A stretch of 64,000 bases of DNA, from NCBI GenBank assembly GCA_037127255.1, contig JBANSL010000016.1, positions 684,501 through 748,500 of the forward strand. The letters are read 5' to 3'. Of the stretch, positions 1 to 11,638 are shown piece by piece; position 1 is the first letter of the stretch; each line of letters starts with the position of its first letter. The position numbers were made by a program, and so were the translations under genes. This DNA is from Persicaria tinctoria (Eukaryota > Streptophyta > Magnoliopsida > Caryophyllales > Polygonaceae). The notes under the pieces are model-generated. The model had not been told where the DNA came from, searched no databases, and saw only the letters and a program-made list of their open reading frames with translations.

Positions 1-318
1 TAAATGATCTGTAGATTTTGCCACATGTAATGACTGAACTCATTTTGCATTTGCCACTGTGTAATTTTCTTGGTTAATTAACTCCACTTAATGTTGATAG
101 CAAGAAAACATGCCTGCCTTGACACACTCCTTCATGAACACCCCTATGTTTGATGCAATTACTGCCCCTGGACTATCAGACCACTCTTAAATTCTACCAC
201 AACTACCAACTGTATTTTTTGTTTTTTTACATTTTACCACTCCAGTTTAAAGTTTGAATCCCTCCCTTTATATTTTCACTCCTCACAATTGACTTCTCCC
301 ACTCTTTGTGCAACCAAA
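1..318. other. Upstream region of the GDSL gene
   Basis: AT-rich non-coding DNA upstream of the GDSL start codon. A TATA-like motif (tttatatttt) lies near 266-275, about 50 bases upstream of the ATG, so it could be a core promoter with a short leader. I see no other gene or repeat here. Confidence 0.4.
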
Positions 319-2011
319 ATGGAGCTTTCAACATACCTCTTGAGCTCTCTCCTTACTGCTACTGCAGTGTTGCTTCCTTTGGCTGATGGGCAGCCTCTAG
401 TCCCCATGCTTTGCATCTTCGGAGACTCCGTCGCAGACGTCGGCAACAACAACAACCTCTACACACTCATCAAGTCCAACTTCCCTCCCTATGGTAGAGA
501 TTTTGTTACCCACAATCCCACTGGGAGGTTCTGCAATGGCAAGCTTGCCACTGACTTCACCGGTACATTACATAACTACTTCTTTACCTTTGTTTTTAGG
601 CCCCATTATCATTGTCACTTGATATCAGATTTCCCCCTTTGGTCTAACCTTTGTATTTGTGATATCTGACAGCTGAGAACTTGGGATTCACTACATACCC
701 ACCAGCTTACCTAAGCCAAGAGGCCAATGGGAAGAATCTACTGACAGGGGCAAACTTTGCATCAGCTGGGTCTGGTTACTATGACAGAACAGCACAACTC
801 TATGTATAAAAACAGATTAAACAAGCTACTTAATTTGTTGGTTTGAAATTGGTGAAGTTTTTTAAGTTGGTTTGAGTTTTTTGATCTTGTTTGGTTTGTG
901 TGTGTAGCATGCAATTTCATTGACCCAACAAGTTGAACACTACAAGGACTTCCAAAGCAAAGTGGTGAAGATGGTTGGGAGTGCAAAGGCCAATGCCTTG
1001 TTCTCTGGAGGAATCCACATTCTTAGTGCTGGGAGTAGTGATTTTCTACAGAATTATTACATTGACCCCATCCTCTACAGGGAGTACACTCCTGACCAAT
1101 TCGCTGACGGTCTCATCAAATCCTTCTCCGGCTTTGTTCAGGTTTATTTCTTGCTCAATTGAATCCTACTGATTGTATGTTATAACAGTAAGTTTTGTTA
1201 TTTAGTTTGGAATTGAGATACAAGTATCTTTTATGACACATGGTGATCTTATAGTCATATATATACCTATATATCTAAATAACTTGAAATTTGATTTGCA
1301 ATTGACAATCTATAGAAAGGGTCAACTTCAAATAGGCAATTTCTGCGAACTCAAAAAGAACACATTTCGAACTTTCAGACAATACTCTGAGTGGGATATA
1401 TAAAGTAAGATGGTTATTGTTTTTATGTTGTTTGGCCATGTGATGGAACAACTGATAGTTATAATTTTGTAATATATAGGCATTGTATGGGGCTGGTGTG
1501 AGGAGGATAGGAGTAACATCGCTACCGCCAATGGGATGTTTACCGGCAGCCATAACACTGTTCGGAGCAGGAAGCAACCAATGTGTTGACAGGCTAAATA
1601 GAGACGCAGTATCCTTCAACAGCAAGCTCAGCAGCACAGGACAAGGCTTGCAGAAAGCGTTGCCGAACCTCAAACTAGTGGTTTTCGACATATACCAGCC
1701 TCTCCTAGATATGGTAACAAAACCAAGTGACAATGGTAAGTACCTATATAAAAGGCTAACACATCAATCTTCTTTTGTTTAACAACCCGAGGCTGATGGA
1801 AAATGTTGTTTTCACAGGGTTCTTTGAAGCAAGGAGGGCTTGCTGTGGGACGGGGACGATAGAGACATCTCTGCTATGTAATGCAAGATCGGTAGGAACA
1901 TGTGCAAATGCGACACAGTACGTGTTTTGGGACGGATTTCATCCGACTGAAGCAGCTAACCAGATTCTGGCTAATGATCTGCTCGCTCAAGGAATTCCAT
2001 TGATTGGGTAG
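319..2011 (+). CDS. GDSL-type esterase/lipase, five exons, complete
   Basis: Predicted secreted serine hydrolase of the plant GDSL (SGNH) family, acting on ester or acyl substrates in the apoplast. Exons by GT-AG and reading phase are 319-562, 673-803, 908-1141, 1480-1735 and 1818-2011, giving 352 residues, the usual family size. The start at 319 opens a hydrophobic signal peptide ([12 protein letters not shown]); the ATG at 289 only adds a hydrophilic extension. Block I is [13 protein letters not shown] with the catalytic serine. Block III reads SAGSSDF in place of G-N-D, a variant I recall from plant members. Block V is [12 protein letters not shown] with the catalytic Asp and His. The final exon has the Cys-Cys pair typical of the family (RRACCGTG). 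The gene converges on TLP1. The substrate cannot be told from sequence. Confidence 0.93.
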
Positions 2012-2449
2012 CTCCAACAGTACTCATGATGCTGAGAATTTCATATCTTAGTCATGGTTGATCTCTTTAGTTAATTCAGTTAAACTAGTAGTAGAGTTGT
2101 TGGTTTGAGCAAGTAAGATTGTTAAATGTTTGAAATGATACTAAGATGCACGATTTTACTTGTTACAATGGCAATTAACTTGCTTATGTTGCATTGGCCG
2201 CTATGATACTTGAAACTTTTTATTAATATTCATCAAATAAACAAAAATACTATATATAGGTAGGACAAATGGTATAAGGCATGGCATAATCACTTTAAAT
2301 TTTGATCAAGCTCCGCTTGTTTAAATAAGTGAGATGAGCGAGCTCGAGTCGAGCTTTTTCGAGTCAATTCCAAACCGAGTTCGAGCGGTTCAGTTCATAT
2401 AACAGTCCTACCATGTTATAAAAGCAATTAATCGTTAAAAACAGCACAT
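2012..2449. other. Convergent intergenic spacer, GDSL to TLP1
   Basis: 3' flanks of the two convergent genes. Around 2290-2400 there is a degenerate stretch of repeated gagctcgagtcgag-like sequence. It belongs to a dispersed repeat also seen at 18000-18130, 28200-28350, 32071-32461, 51330-51430, 51900-52040 and 61760-62010. No coding potential. Confidence 0.5.
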
Positions 2450-3232
2450 TTAATGTATGCAAAGCATTCCAATATATTGGGGTTTAGGGGATGGAGGGCA
2501 GAAGGTAATAACGTAATCTCCAAAGGAGGTGCAGCGGAAGAAGCTGGTTGCATCGTCATCATAGATGTAACTGTACGCCTCCGGGCACTCCGACTTGAAG
2601 AACCTCGAGTAGTTCGTCGGCAGGCAGGTGTCTTGGGTGTTATTGGCTCCGGTGCAACAGTAGCCATCGGAGCCGAAGGCTTGGCACGCGCTCTTACACC
2701 CGATCACGTTGCGGTTCCCGTCCTTCACCTGGAGCTCCGGCGGGCAGTGGGCGTTGATGTTCCTGGGGCAGCTGCTGACCGGGCACAAGGCTGTTCTAGG
2801 CCAACTAAACGCGATCCTTACGGGCACGTTGAACCCCTGGACGTTGCTGACGTCATAGAAGTCGTTACCCGAAACGTCGTTGAGGGTGAACTCGGCCAGG
2901 GTGGTAGGTGGGGCCCCGCCGTTGCCGTTGCAGGTGATCTGGCCTGTGCCGCAGTCCCCTGTGGCGCAGACGAAACCACCGCCAGTTGATGAGTTGGTGA
3001 CGCATGAGGTGCGGGCCCAGATGCGGCCCGCCCATCCGAAAGAGGGGGTGATGGTGGACGAGGCGCCTTGCTTGAGGGCGAAGCCGGTGGTGCCGAGCGT
3101 CGGGGAGTTGAGGCTGTCTTGGGCGGCTGGCCAGATTGGGTAAGGGCAATTGTTAACAAAGGTGAAGTTTGTTGATTCAGTGGATGCTACAAATTGCAAC
3201 AAGATGGTGAATCCAACAAGATATGCCTCCAT
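2450..3232 (-). CDS. Thaumatin-like protein TLP1 (PR-5 family), large 16-cysteine type
   Basis: Secreted thaumatin-like protein of 260 residues, intronless. Signal peptide is about residues 1-20 (MEAYLVGFTILLQFVASTES); the mature chain starts TNFTFVNNCPY. The family signature is present around GGFVCATGDCGTG, followed by TLAEFTLN and DFYDVS. All 16 framework cysteines can be placed, including the domain II block GCKSAC...YCCTG...TC that the shorter paralogs lack. A 17th cysteine sits in a C-terminal tail ending GMLCIH. Of the acidic cleft residues, Arg (GRIWART), Glu (LAEF) and the first Asp (DFYD) are present, but the usual Asp of (L/I)(V/I)DGF is Gln (NVQGF). Family members are antifungal or beta-glucan binding and often defence-induced; activity here is inferred only. 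Confidence 0.93.
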   Translation of the reverse strand: MEAYLVGFTILLQFVASTESTNFTFVNNCPYPIWPAAQDSLNSPTLGTTGFALKQGASSTITPSFGWAGRIWARTSCVTNSSTGGGFVCATGDCGTGQITCNGNGGAPPTTLAEFTLNDVSGNDFYDVSNVQGFNVPVRIAFSWPRTALCPVSSCPRNINAHCPPELQVKDGNRNVIGCKSACQAFGSDGYCCTGANNTQDTCLPTNYSRFFKSECPEAYSYIYDDDATSFFRCTSFGDYVITFCPPSPKPQYIGMLCIH

Positions 3233-4350
3233 TTTAATTCATATGAAATCTTGTACTCCGTATAAATTAAATTAATTAAAGAAGACTTTGATTCTTATGT
3301 TATATATATGTGGCTCCAGCCAAGATGTTCCTACTCCCTTCCCTACATCACATAAATATAAAAATTATATTTATATTCCTAATCTCTATTTTTATATACT
3401 TAAAAATCTTATTTAAAAAGTCACATTTTACAATTTTAAAAAAATTAAAAAGTTAATATTTTACAAAATACCATTATTAAAAAATTTAAAATATGATTTT
3501 TCAATATAAAATTTTATAAATACATAAAAAAAATATGTTAGGAATATAAACATAATTTTTATAATTTTTTTAAGATTAAATAAATGTTAAAAAAATTTAG
3601 TAGAGTAGGGAGGGTCGCAGAAGATATCACTTGCTCCAAACTTGCATTATGCCAGGATAGTAAGTAAGAGTCTCCAAGTTTGACTAATTGTAATATTTAC
3701 AAAGTCAACGTGGCTTGCTCGATCTGGCCCAAAATTCAATTAACTCATCCCATTTTCAGCCTGCTAATTACTCTTAAGGGGTTGCTCAATTAGTCTGTCC
3801 TTAGACCACTTGCAAAAGCAGGTCTGCACGAATCAACAATAGCAACTGACGGAGCCAGAAATTTATCGATGATGTTTAAACTTGCATAATTTTTAAGTTT
3901 CAATTTGCATAATTTCTAACCAAAGCTGGCGTAATTTTATTCTATAAAGTATTCAGTTAATCTTCGATAGATTTTTTCTAAGTTTAGCATATCAAAAGTA
4001 TGATATTTTAGTTTAAAGTTTAAACGATGATATATTTTACCATTAAACAAATATATATCATATATGTTGCTCCAAACGCATTATGGCAGGATAGGAAGTA
4101 ATGAGTCTCTTTTTTTTTTTTTTTTTTTTTAAAAAAAAGTAATGAGTCTCCTAGTTTGACTAATTGTGTTATTTACAAAGTCAACGTGGCTTGCTCGATC
4201 AGGCCCAAAATTCAATGAATTCATCCCATTTTCAGCCTGCTAATTAATTATTGTTAAGGGTGCTCAACTGGTTTGTCATTAGACCACAGTGACCACTTGC
4301 AAACGGAGTTCTGCACACGAATCAACATTGGTGACCGGACACGGAACCAG
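3233..4350 (-). promoter_or_regulatory. TLP1 upstream region with a duplicated W-box block
   Basis: Two direct copies of one block lie upstream of TLP1, at about 3629-3858 and 4069-4346. Both contain caaagtcaacgtggc (W-box TTGAC on the gene strand) and a nearby tttgactaattg. The same block lies upstream of TLP4 (17447-17487) and TLP7 (52520-52575) and upstream of the TLP remnant (27512-27552). The second copy is interrupted by a T22/A8 tract near 4110-4138. W-boxes are WRKY sites in plant defence promoters; function here is inferred. Confidence 0.5.
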
Positions 4351-5717
4351 GATATTATAATTTTGAATAGGTTGAATTTGTATATAATTTTAATATTTTT
4401 TTACTGAAACTATTGATAATTAAAATTTAGAGATAATTTTTTTTATCTATAATGATAATAGAGTTAATTACCTTTCAAATTTTAAAAAAAAAACGAAGAT
4501 GAAAAAACAAAGGGATAATTTAGTTAATATACTATTTTTAATTTTTTAATGGGTAATTATACCAATGGAAGTTTTGTTTTGTTAATTGTACCTTTTTGGT
4601 TTTTGATGACTGATTTGCCCCTAGAGAGATATCTTTCTTAAATCACGTCTAACTGACTCCTTCCTCCCAAATTGATTACAAGTGGTGCTAATCGGTCAAT
4701 ACGGTCTTCTTAACAATCGCTCACTACGTTATTCTTAACCATCAATTTATTTTGGTGCTTCAAGATTGAAGGTATGTGGTTATGTTTTTGTGCTATAATT
4801 CTTGCCGTATAGTTCATAGTTATTTGAGATTATTACTAGATTGCTATCCGTAATATTATACGGGGTGAAATTTAATTGGACAATTAATCGATTAGCCGTA
4901 ATCAATAAAAGACCTAGTGCCGTAATCGATAGAAGTTTGAGTCCGATTATGTGAAAATAAGCATTGTTGCCGCCATTGATTACAATAATCATCAACTAAT
5001 TATTTTGTGTATTTTGACCCTATTATTATTGAAATATATGGAATGTATTTATTGTAACCTATAAAAACTCTATCAATGAGGTTAGTTTTACGATATAAAC
5101 TCAATACAATTAATTAATTACAAGAATAAAATTGCCTACAAGCGCCAACAAATCAATTACAATATTTATTACAATGACATGTACAATTAATTGGTTACAA
5201 TCTATCGTGCTTATTTAGGTTACAATTATTTAGCTACACTCTGCCGTGTGTATTTATTGTAACCTATTACAACCTTAACAATTAGGTTAGTGGCGTTGGA
5301 AAATAGGTTAGTTCTAATATTGGGACAATAATTATTACAAGTAGGGTTACAATTACAACAAAGATAGGTTACAATAGGTTACAACAAAGATAGGTTACAA
5401 TAAGTTACAACAAAAGTAGGTTACAATAGGTTACAACAAATGTAGGTTACAATAGGTTACAACAAAGGTCGGTTACAACAAAGTGGTTTACCGTAAAAGT
5501 TGAAACCTTACTATTTGATTTACATATGTTACAATAAAAGTGGGCTACAATAAAAGATATGTTACATACGGTCAAAATAACACTACTAGAGATATCGATT
5601 AGCACAAGAAAATAGCATAGTACAAGAATAAAAGTGGAGATATCGATGAAAGGTAGAATCGATGAAAGAAAATAGCATAGTAGAGATATCGATGAAAGGT
5701 AGAATCGATGTCGATCG
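4351..5717. other. AT-rich spacer before the copia element
   Basis: No gene seen. It holds poly-T/A tracts, a minisatellite (annotated separately) and a short tandem duplication around 5620-5715 in which a cgatgaaaggtagaatcgatg unit occurs twice just left of the copia element. This flanking DNA resumes after the element at 10320. Confidence 0.5.
5339..5480. repeat. Minisatellite of a ggttacaa-type unit
   Basis: About five imperfect tandem copies of a roughly 26-27 base unit of the form ggttacaataggttacaaca followed by aag/aat and a variable ta. Loose ggttacaa copies extend on both sides (5210-5570). Non-coding. Confidence 0.8.
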
Positions 5718-5886
5718 TATAAGAGCAGAGGCTCAAGAGAAAAGTGTGTATAACTTTATTAATCAAGGATCGAAATATATAAAGGAAAGAAAGAGAAGAT
5801 AGTCTTTCCTCCCTAGAATATCTCAACTAGAATACAAATATTCAAATTAATAATTATTCTAATATGTAACTTGCTTATTCTTAATA
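5718..5886 (-). repeat. Copia 3' LTR
   Basis: 169 bases, 3 mismatches to the other LTR. The last codons of pol (stop at 5859) run into it. A TATA-type run (atatataaagg on the plus strand) lies inside. Confidence 0.93.
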
Positions 5887-8800
5887 TTCCCCCTCAAGCT
5901 AGACAAACTCATAGTTAGTCGAAGCTTGCTGAGGAGGTCTTGAAACCTTGGACGCAGCAATGGTTTGGTTAACATATGAGCAAGTTGATCATCAGTTGAG
6001 ACGTGGCTGACACGAAGAGTTCCGTTTCGTACTTGCTCCCTCACAAAATGATATGCAAGAGCAATATGCTTCATTCTTGAATGAAAAACTGGATTGGAAC
6101 TCAAACTAGTAGTTCCAAGGTTGTCACAAAAAATAGCTGACTGCTGAATTAACTGAACATTCAACTCAGTCAACAAATGAAGAACCCAAAGAACTTCTGA
6201 AGCTGTGTTTGCGAGAGCTTTGTACTCCGCTTCTGTGGATGAGCGAGCCATTGATCGCTGCTTGCGAGAGCTCTAGGAGACCGGGGTACAACCAAAGTAG
6301 ATAATATAACCAGTTGTGGAGACAAAATCATCTTTATCTCCTGCCCAATCTGCATCCGAATAGGCATGGAGCACAAGCGAGGATTGCTTATAAATGTTGA
6401 CACCAAGATGAGTAGTGCCTGGCAGATACCGCGGGAGCCGTTTCAGGGCAATCCAGTGATCCGAAGTCGGAGCTTGCATGTACTGGGACAATTTGTTAAC
6501 CGTGAAAACAATATCTGGTCTAGTTAGGCCCAAGTATTGAAGACTTCCCACAAGCATACGATAATCTGTTGGGGAAGGTAACCGAGCACCTCCATCTTTG
6601 AGCAGTGGCGTTGTAGACATAGGTGTGGTGACTAATTTCGTTGCATCCATTCCAGCCTTATAAAGGAGATCCAATACATACTTTCTTTGAGAGAGGAAGA
6701 TTCCAGTGGGAGAAGGAATCACCTCGACGCCAAGAAAATATGATAAATCACCTAGATCCTTCAACGAAAACTTGGAGGCCAAGGCTGTAACCAATTTAGT
6801 AATTGCAGAAGAAACACTACCAGTAATTATGATATCATCAACGTAAACCAACGGGTAGAGGACGTGATCATCTCGTCGATAGATGAACAAGGAGGCATCT
6901 GCAATAGAATTGATAAAACCAACTTGAAGGAGGAACGTCCGAAGCTCATTGTACCAAGCCCTTGGGGCTTGCTTGAGTCCATAGATGGCTTTTCGCAGTT
7001 TACAAAGATGAGTAGGATACCGACTATCAACGAACCCCGCTGGTTGTGTCATATACACATCCTCATACAAAGTCCCTTGCAAGAACGCATTGTTTATATC
7101 CAGCTGCTGAAGACGCCATCCATTGGAGACAGCCAAGGTGAGAACAATGCGTATCGTTATCGGTTTTACAACCGGGCTGAAGGTCTCCTTATAATCCAGT
7201 CCCGATCGTTGATGAAAGCCCTTAGCGACGAGCCGAGCCTTCAACCTGTCAACCTCGCCGTTATGCCGATACTTGATTCGGAACACCCACTTGCAGCCCA
7301 CTTGATTGTATGCAGGAGATGAAGGGACAAGTTCCCAGGTATTGTTTGAGCAAAGAGCATCGTATTATGCCTTCATAGCAGACCTCCATTCCGGGCTTTT
7401 GAGGGCTTGGGTGATTGTTTGGGGTTCAAGCAGGGGTGGGACGGATGTATGTACATGGAGGTTGAGTTTATTGATGGGTTTGAGTTTATTGTTTTGGGAG
7501 CGAGTAATTGCTCCGGGACGAGGTTGAGGTTTTGGAGGGATGGATGTCGACGTTTGGGAGCGGGTAACTGCTTCGGGACGAGATTGAGGTTTTGGAGGGA
7601 TGGGGGGTGGCTCCCGTTGACGTGGATGAGGGGTGGGTATGATCTGAGGAAGAATGGGATTTGGAGGGGCCAACGGGATTTGCTGGGTGGGTAGGATTTG
7701 ATTTTGATTCACTTGCTGATTTTGTGGAATTTGAGGGGTATTTTGAATATCTACCGTGGGTTGGGAATTTAATATAGGTATAGAAAGTGTACTCCATTTA
7801 GAAAGAGTGGTAGGAGTAGAATTTGGGGTAATGGGTATGGTTTTGTACGGGAATTCATGCTCTACAAACCTTACATGGCGAGATGTATAAATCCGTCGAG
7901 TGATCGGATCCATACATTGATAGGCACTTTGAGTTGCAGAGTAGCCAATAAAGACACAAGCAATGGATCTCGGTTGAAGTTTGTGGGCATTGTAAGGCCG
8001 TAACCATGGGAAGCACAGACAACCAAAACTTTTAAATTTATTGTAATCTGGCATGACATTTAACAATCTAAAAAAGGGAGAGTGATTTTGTAAGACTGGT
8101 GTAGGAAGTCTATTGATTAGATATGTTGCTGTAATCAAGGCATGAGGCCAATGATCCAGCGGCATACCCGAATGGGTTAGAAGGGAGAGGCCAGTTTCAA
8201 CAACATGTTGATGTTTGCGTTCCGACATGCCATTGTGTTCTGGTGTGTGTGGCGGAGAGGTATAGTGAGTGATGCCATTATTCCCCAAGAATGAACGAAG
8301 GGCAAGAAACTCTCCACCATTATCTGTATAAAGAATTTTGATTTTGAATTTGAAATAATTCTCAACCAAAGATCTATATTTAATGAATGTTTCCTTTGTG
8401 TCAGATTTATTTTTTAGAGGATAAATCCAGCTATAGCGAGTGTGATGATCAACGAAGATAACATAATATCGAAAACCATCATAGGAAGCAACGGGAGAAC
8501 TCAAAACATCAGAGTAAACAACTTCTAAAGGATGACTTGACACAATAGTAGATTCATAAAACGGAAGCTTATGGCTTTTATTGATATTGCACGAAGTACA
8601 ATCTGCTTGTTTAAATGGAGATGAACATAAATTGAAGTTTCGAACTAAGAATTGAAAGACAGCAGTGGATGGGTGACCCAAGCGGTGGTGAAGAGAAGCA
8701 GAGTCAAGTTTTTCACTAGAATTGACCGTTGGAGAAGCCTTCGACCATATGTAGAGCCCATTGACACACGGACCTTTAATTAGGATTTTCTTGGACCTGA

Positions 8801-10098
8801 TGTCCTGTACAAAAAAGAAATCAGATAAGAAAACGACAGCATAAGGACTATCTTTTGTGAGTTTAGAAACAGAAAGAATGTTTTTGGACATAGACGGAAC
8901 ACAGAGGACATTATCAAGAGAGAAGACTTGAGAGTTAGATGGTAAAGACATTTTGCCAGAATGAGAAATGGTTAAACCTGTGCCATCGCCCACATACAAC
9001 TCATCGGGTCCAGTGTATGGATAATGAATCGCCAAATTGTTAAGATCGTTAGTGACGTGATGCGAAGCACCGCTATCGACTAACCAGTTCTGATTGAACG
9101 AGTTGGCTGCTACATTGGCTTGGGGAGGTGCCGAAGGAAAGCGAGCAGAAGATGGTAAGGCTATGGTTGGGTGAAGCTGTCGAAAAGTCGGGCATTGGGT
9201 AAGGACATGGCCTATTTCTTTACACCATTGACAACGTCCTTTGAAGGGTTTGCTAGCGGCTTGGGGTGTAGAGGTATAAGGCTTTTGAGTGTGTGGCCAG
9301 GGTTGACGGGATTGATTTGGTGGAGGGGTATTGGAGGTTTGCCATGTTGGCTGAGCAAGATGATGCTTACCTTTGCCCTTTCCTGGTTTGGTCTGCACGT
9401 TGAAGGCTGTAGCAGGGGCCGAATTCACCTTGGCTTCACAGTTGAGGCTGAGCTCATGGTTGATTAATTTCTCATGTAATTCTTCAAAAGAGATTGCCGT
9501 ATCCCTGGCGTTAATGGCATGGATAACTGGTTTGTATGGATCGTCGAGACCTCTAAGAACATAGTCTGTTAGATCCTCATTGGCGACCGGAGCCTTGAGA
9601 GATGCAAGAAGATCGGCTGCAGTTTTCACCTTCTGCATATACTCAGTGATGCTGAGATTGCCCTTCGTAGCGGAGCGAAGTCTCTCCTTGATTTGCTTTA
9701 TGTGACCACGAGAACTATTTCCATAGGTTTTATGGAGACTATCCCAGACGTCCTTTGCAGATGTGGCTGTGGTAACCAGGCATGCCACGGACGGAGAGCG
9801 AGTTCCAAGGATCGCTCCATAGAGAATTCGATCCTGACGTTTGTATGTTAGGTAGGCATGGTTGGGATTTGTGGTGTTGTTGGTTGTGACGGTTGCCTGT
9901 GACGGTTGCCGCAGGGGCGGCATGAGACCCGTCAAAGAACTCGAAGAGATCGAAACCTTCAAGCGTTGCTTGTATTTGGACCTTCCATGGCAGAAAATTG
10001 GTAGGTTCGAGTTTGATGATATTTGATAAAATCACAACTGTGAAGGGATGATTTGGTTCATGAGGGTTGGGAATTTGGGTTGCGTAGTCAGTGGCCAT
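5859..10098 (-). pseudogene. Copia gag-pol polyprotein, broken
   Basis: Reads from 10098 down to 5859. Gag has a CCHC knuckle (CQWCKEIGHVLTQC). Then come the protease region (WLVDSGASHHV), integrase (HHRLGHPS, TDNGGEF), reverse transcriptase (YVDD active site in LVYVDDIIITG) and copia RNase H ([19 protein letters not shown]). Three breaks are visible. A 13-base tandem duplication in gag (9885-9897 and 9898-9910) shifts the frame. One in-frame stop lies at 7365-7367 after RSAMKA. A second lies at 6273-6275 after FGCTPVS, where family members have Trp. Reading frames otherwise agree across the breaks, so decay is recent and modest. Confidence 0.93.
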
Positions 10099-10145
10099 GG
10101 AGGATGATTAAGCTTTGTTGGGGACGGATCGTTCGGCTGATACCA

Positions 10146-10314
10146 TATAAGAGCAGAGGCTCAAGAGAAAAGTGTGTATAACTTTATTAATCAAGGATCG
10201 AAATATATAAAGGAAAGAAAGAGAAGATAGTCTTTCCTCCCTAGAATATCTCAACTAGAATACAAATATTCAAATTAATAATTATTCTAATCTGTAACTT
10301 GCTTAACCTTAATA
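10146..10314 (-). repeat. Copia 5' LTR
   Basis: 169 bases. It is followed on the minus strand by the primer-binding site at 10137-10145, which matches the TGGTATCAG core of the usual initiator-Met tRNA primer site, then by gag. Confidence 0.93.
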
Positions 10315-10319
10315 GATCG

Positions 10320-11090
10320 ATCGATGAAAGAAAATAACATAGTACAAGAATTACCTTCAATCCTAAACAATTCACAAGATTACGAACGGAATAATTGATA
10401 GATGAAGTAGAATCTTCCCTTTTCAAAGCGTAAAACCGATGGGTGAAGTAGCGTCTCATTTGAAAAACCCTACGCAAATCTTATCAATATCTATTTATTC
10501 TTTTAATTCTAAAAAGAAAAATTATTACTTTAAGGTATTTAAATAAAAACCACCCTAAAAAGGTATAGATAGTAAAAAGAAAAACTAGAGGGTATAACTA
10601 CCTAAAAAAAAACTTAAAAAAAAAAAGTATATTCTCTCAAATTTTCACAAAAACAAATGAATAAATTAATTAGTTTGTTAGTCATTGTAGAAAGAAACGT
10701 ACAACTAAAAAAAAGCAGTGAAGGAAAGACGGGAAAAAAAAAGAGAAAGGAACAATGAAGATTGAAGAATGCCAGTATATGGGAAGAAAATAGAACAAAA
10801 GTTGCGAAAGGAAAGACAAAAGAAATAATGAAACGAACTGGGCAAGGTCATAGAGAGAGATTCGAACAGAAGTCTCATTCCCTCTATGTGCCAATAAATA
10901 AATATGACACTCGATACAACTATATTATCTATATTACTGCCAAAATGGGGTGGACGTTAGGATATATCAGCCCGTTCCTAGTTCCGTCCCTGAGTTAAGG
11001 GTAACAGATGAGCATATTTGCTGAGATGGAAAAAAGAAGAATGAAAAAGTCGTAGGGAAGACTCATTCAGAAGAGCTGGTGTGAGGACTG
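10320..11090. other. AT-rich spacer downstream of the copia element
   Basis: Continuation of the flanking DNA interrupted by the copia element, including another agaaaataacatagtacaagaa copy. Poly-A/T tracts lie at 10500-10640. No gene recognised. Confidence 0.45.
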
Positions 11091-11094
11091 AGGA

Positions 11095-11380
11095 GGATAA
11101 TAATTTTGCACTAGGCATTGTATGGGGTTGGTGTAAAGAGGATAGCCGGAGTAACATCGCTACCGTCAATGGGATGTTTGCCGTCAACCATATATAACAC
11201 TGTACATGTTCGGAGCATGGAAGCAACCAATGTGTTGAGTGTGTTGACAGGTTAAATAGAGATCGGTAGGAACATATATGTGAAAGTGTTTTGGGACGGA
11301 TTTCATCCGACTGAAGCGCGCCGAACCAGATTCAAGCTAATGATCTGCTCACCCAAGGAACTCCACTGGTTGGTTAGCTT
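11095..11380 (+). pseudogene. GDSL lipase pseudogene fragment 1
   Basis: Sequence matching the start of GDSL exon 4 (from gcattgtatgggg, 11116) joins, after an internal deletion, to the last exon at gatcggtaggaaca and then ttttgggacggatttcatcc, which encodes the block V His region. Intron 4, most of exon 4 and the start of exon 5 are missing, and there are frameshifts. It lies about 260 bases downstream of TLP2 in the convergent orientation of the intact GDSL-TLP1 pair, so it marks a duplicated unit. Confidence 0.85.
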
Positions 11381-11638
11381 AGGTCTAACACTTATGGTGA
11401 TCAGCATTTTAAATCTTAGTCAGTTGGTTGATCTCTTTAATTCAGCAGGTATTATTGCTTATTATATATATTCGTATGCATCAAATGAACTAGTGCAACC
11501 AACTTTCCTAAAAATAAGATGACAAAATACAAACATATAAGCTAGTTTACACTATACAAAGCTTCACCTATTTATGATAACGTACGTGTCAAAGTCTGGT
11601 GAGCCAATAGCTTCGAAATCAATTCTCTTACAATAGCT

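Larger units (their letters stand above)
5718..10314 (-). mobile_element. Ty1/copia LTR retrotransposon, near complete but inactivated
   Basis: A 4597-base element with two 169-base LTRs (5718-5886 and 10146-10314) that differ at three positions, flanked by the 5-base target duplication gatcg (5713-5717 and 10315-10319). On the minus strand the LTRs run TATTAAG...CTTATA, so the ends are TA...TA rather than TG...CA. The primer-binding site TGGTATCAG directly follows the 5' LTR (10137-10145) and a polypurine tract (GAGGGGGA) abuts the 3' LTR. The internal order gag, protease, integrase, reverse transcriptase, RNase H defines the copia class. It carries two nonsense codons and a frameshift. Confidence 0.95.

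Noticed and set aside
2453..2989. Plus-strand frames opposite TLP1 (similar ones oppose the other TLPs)
   Set aside because: Antisense shadows of GC-rich TLP coding sequence; no independent support.
5339..5480. CRISPR-like regular repeat
   Set aside because: Repeats are contiguous and degenerate with no unique spacers, and the DNA is plant; it is a minisatellite.
4335..10995. Possible larger element enclosing the copia insertion (cggaaccagg near 4335 and tagttccgtcc near 10978 are roughly inverted)
   Set aside because: The match is short and imperfect and no target duplication was found.
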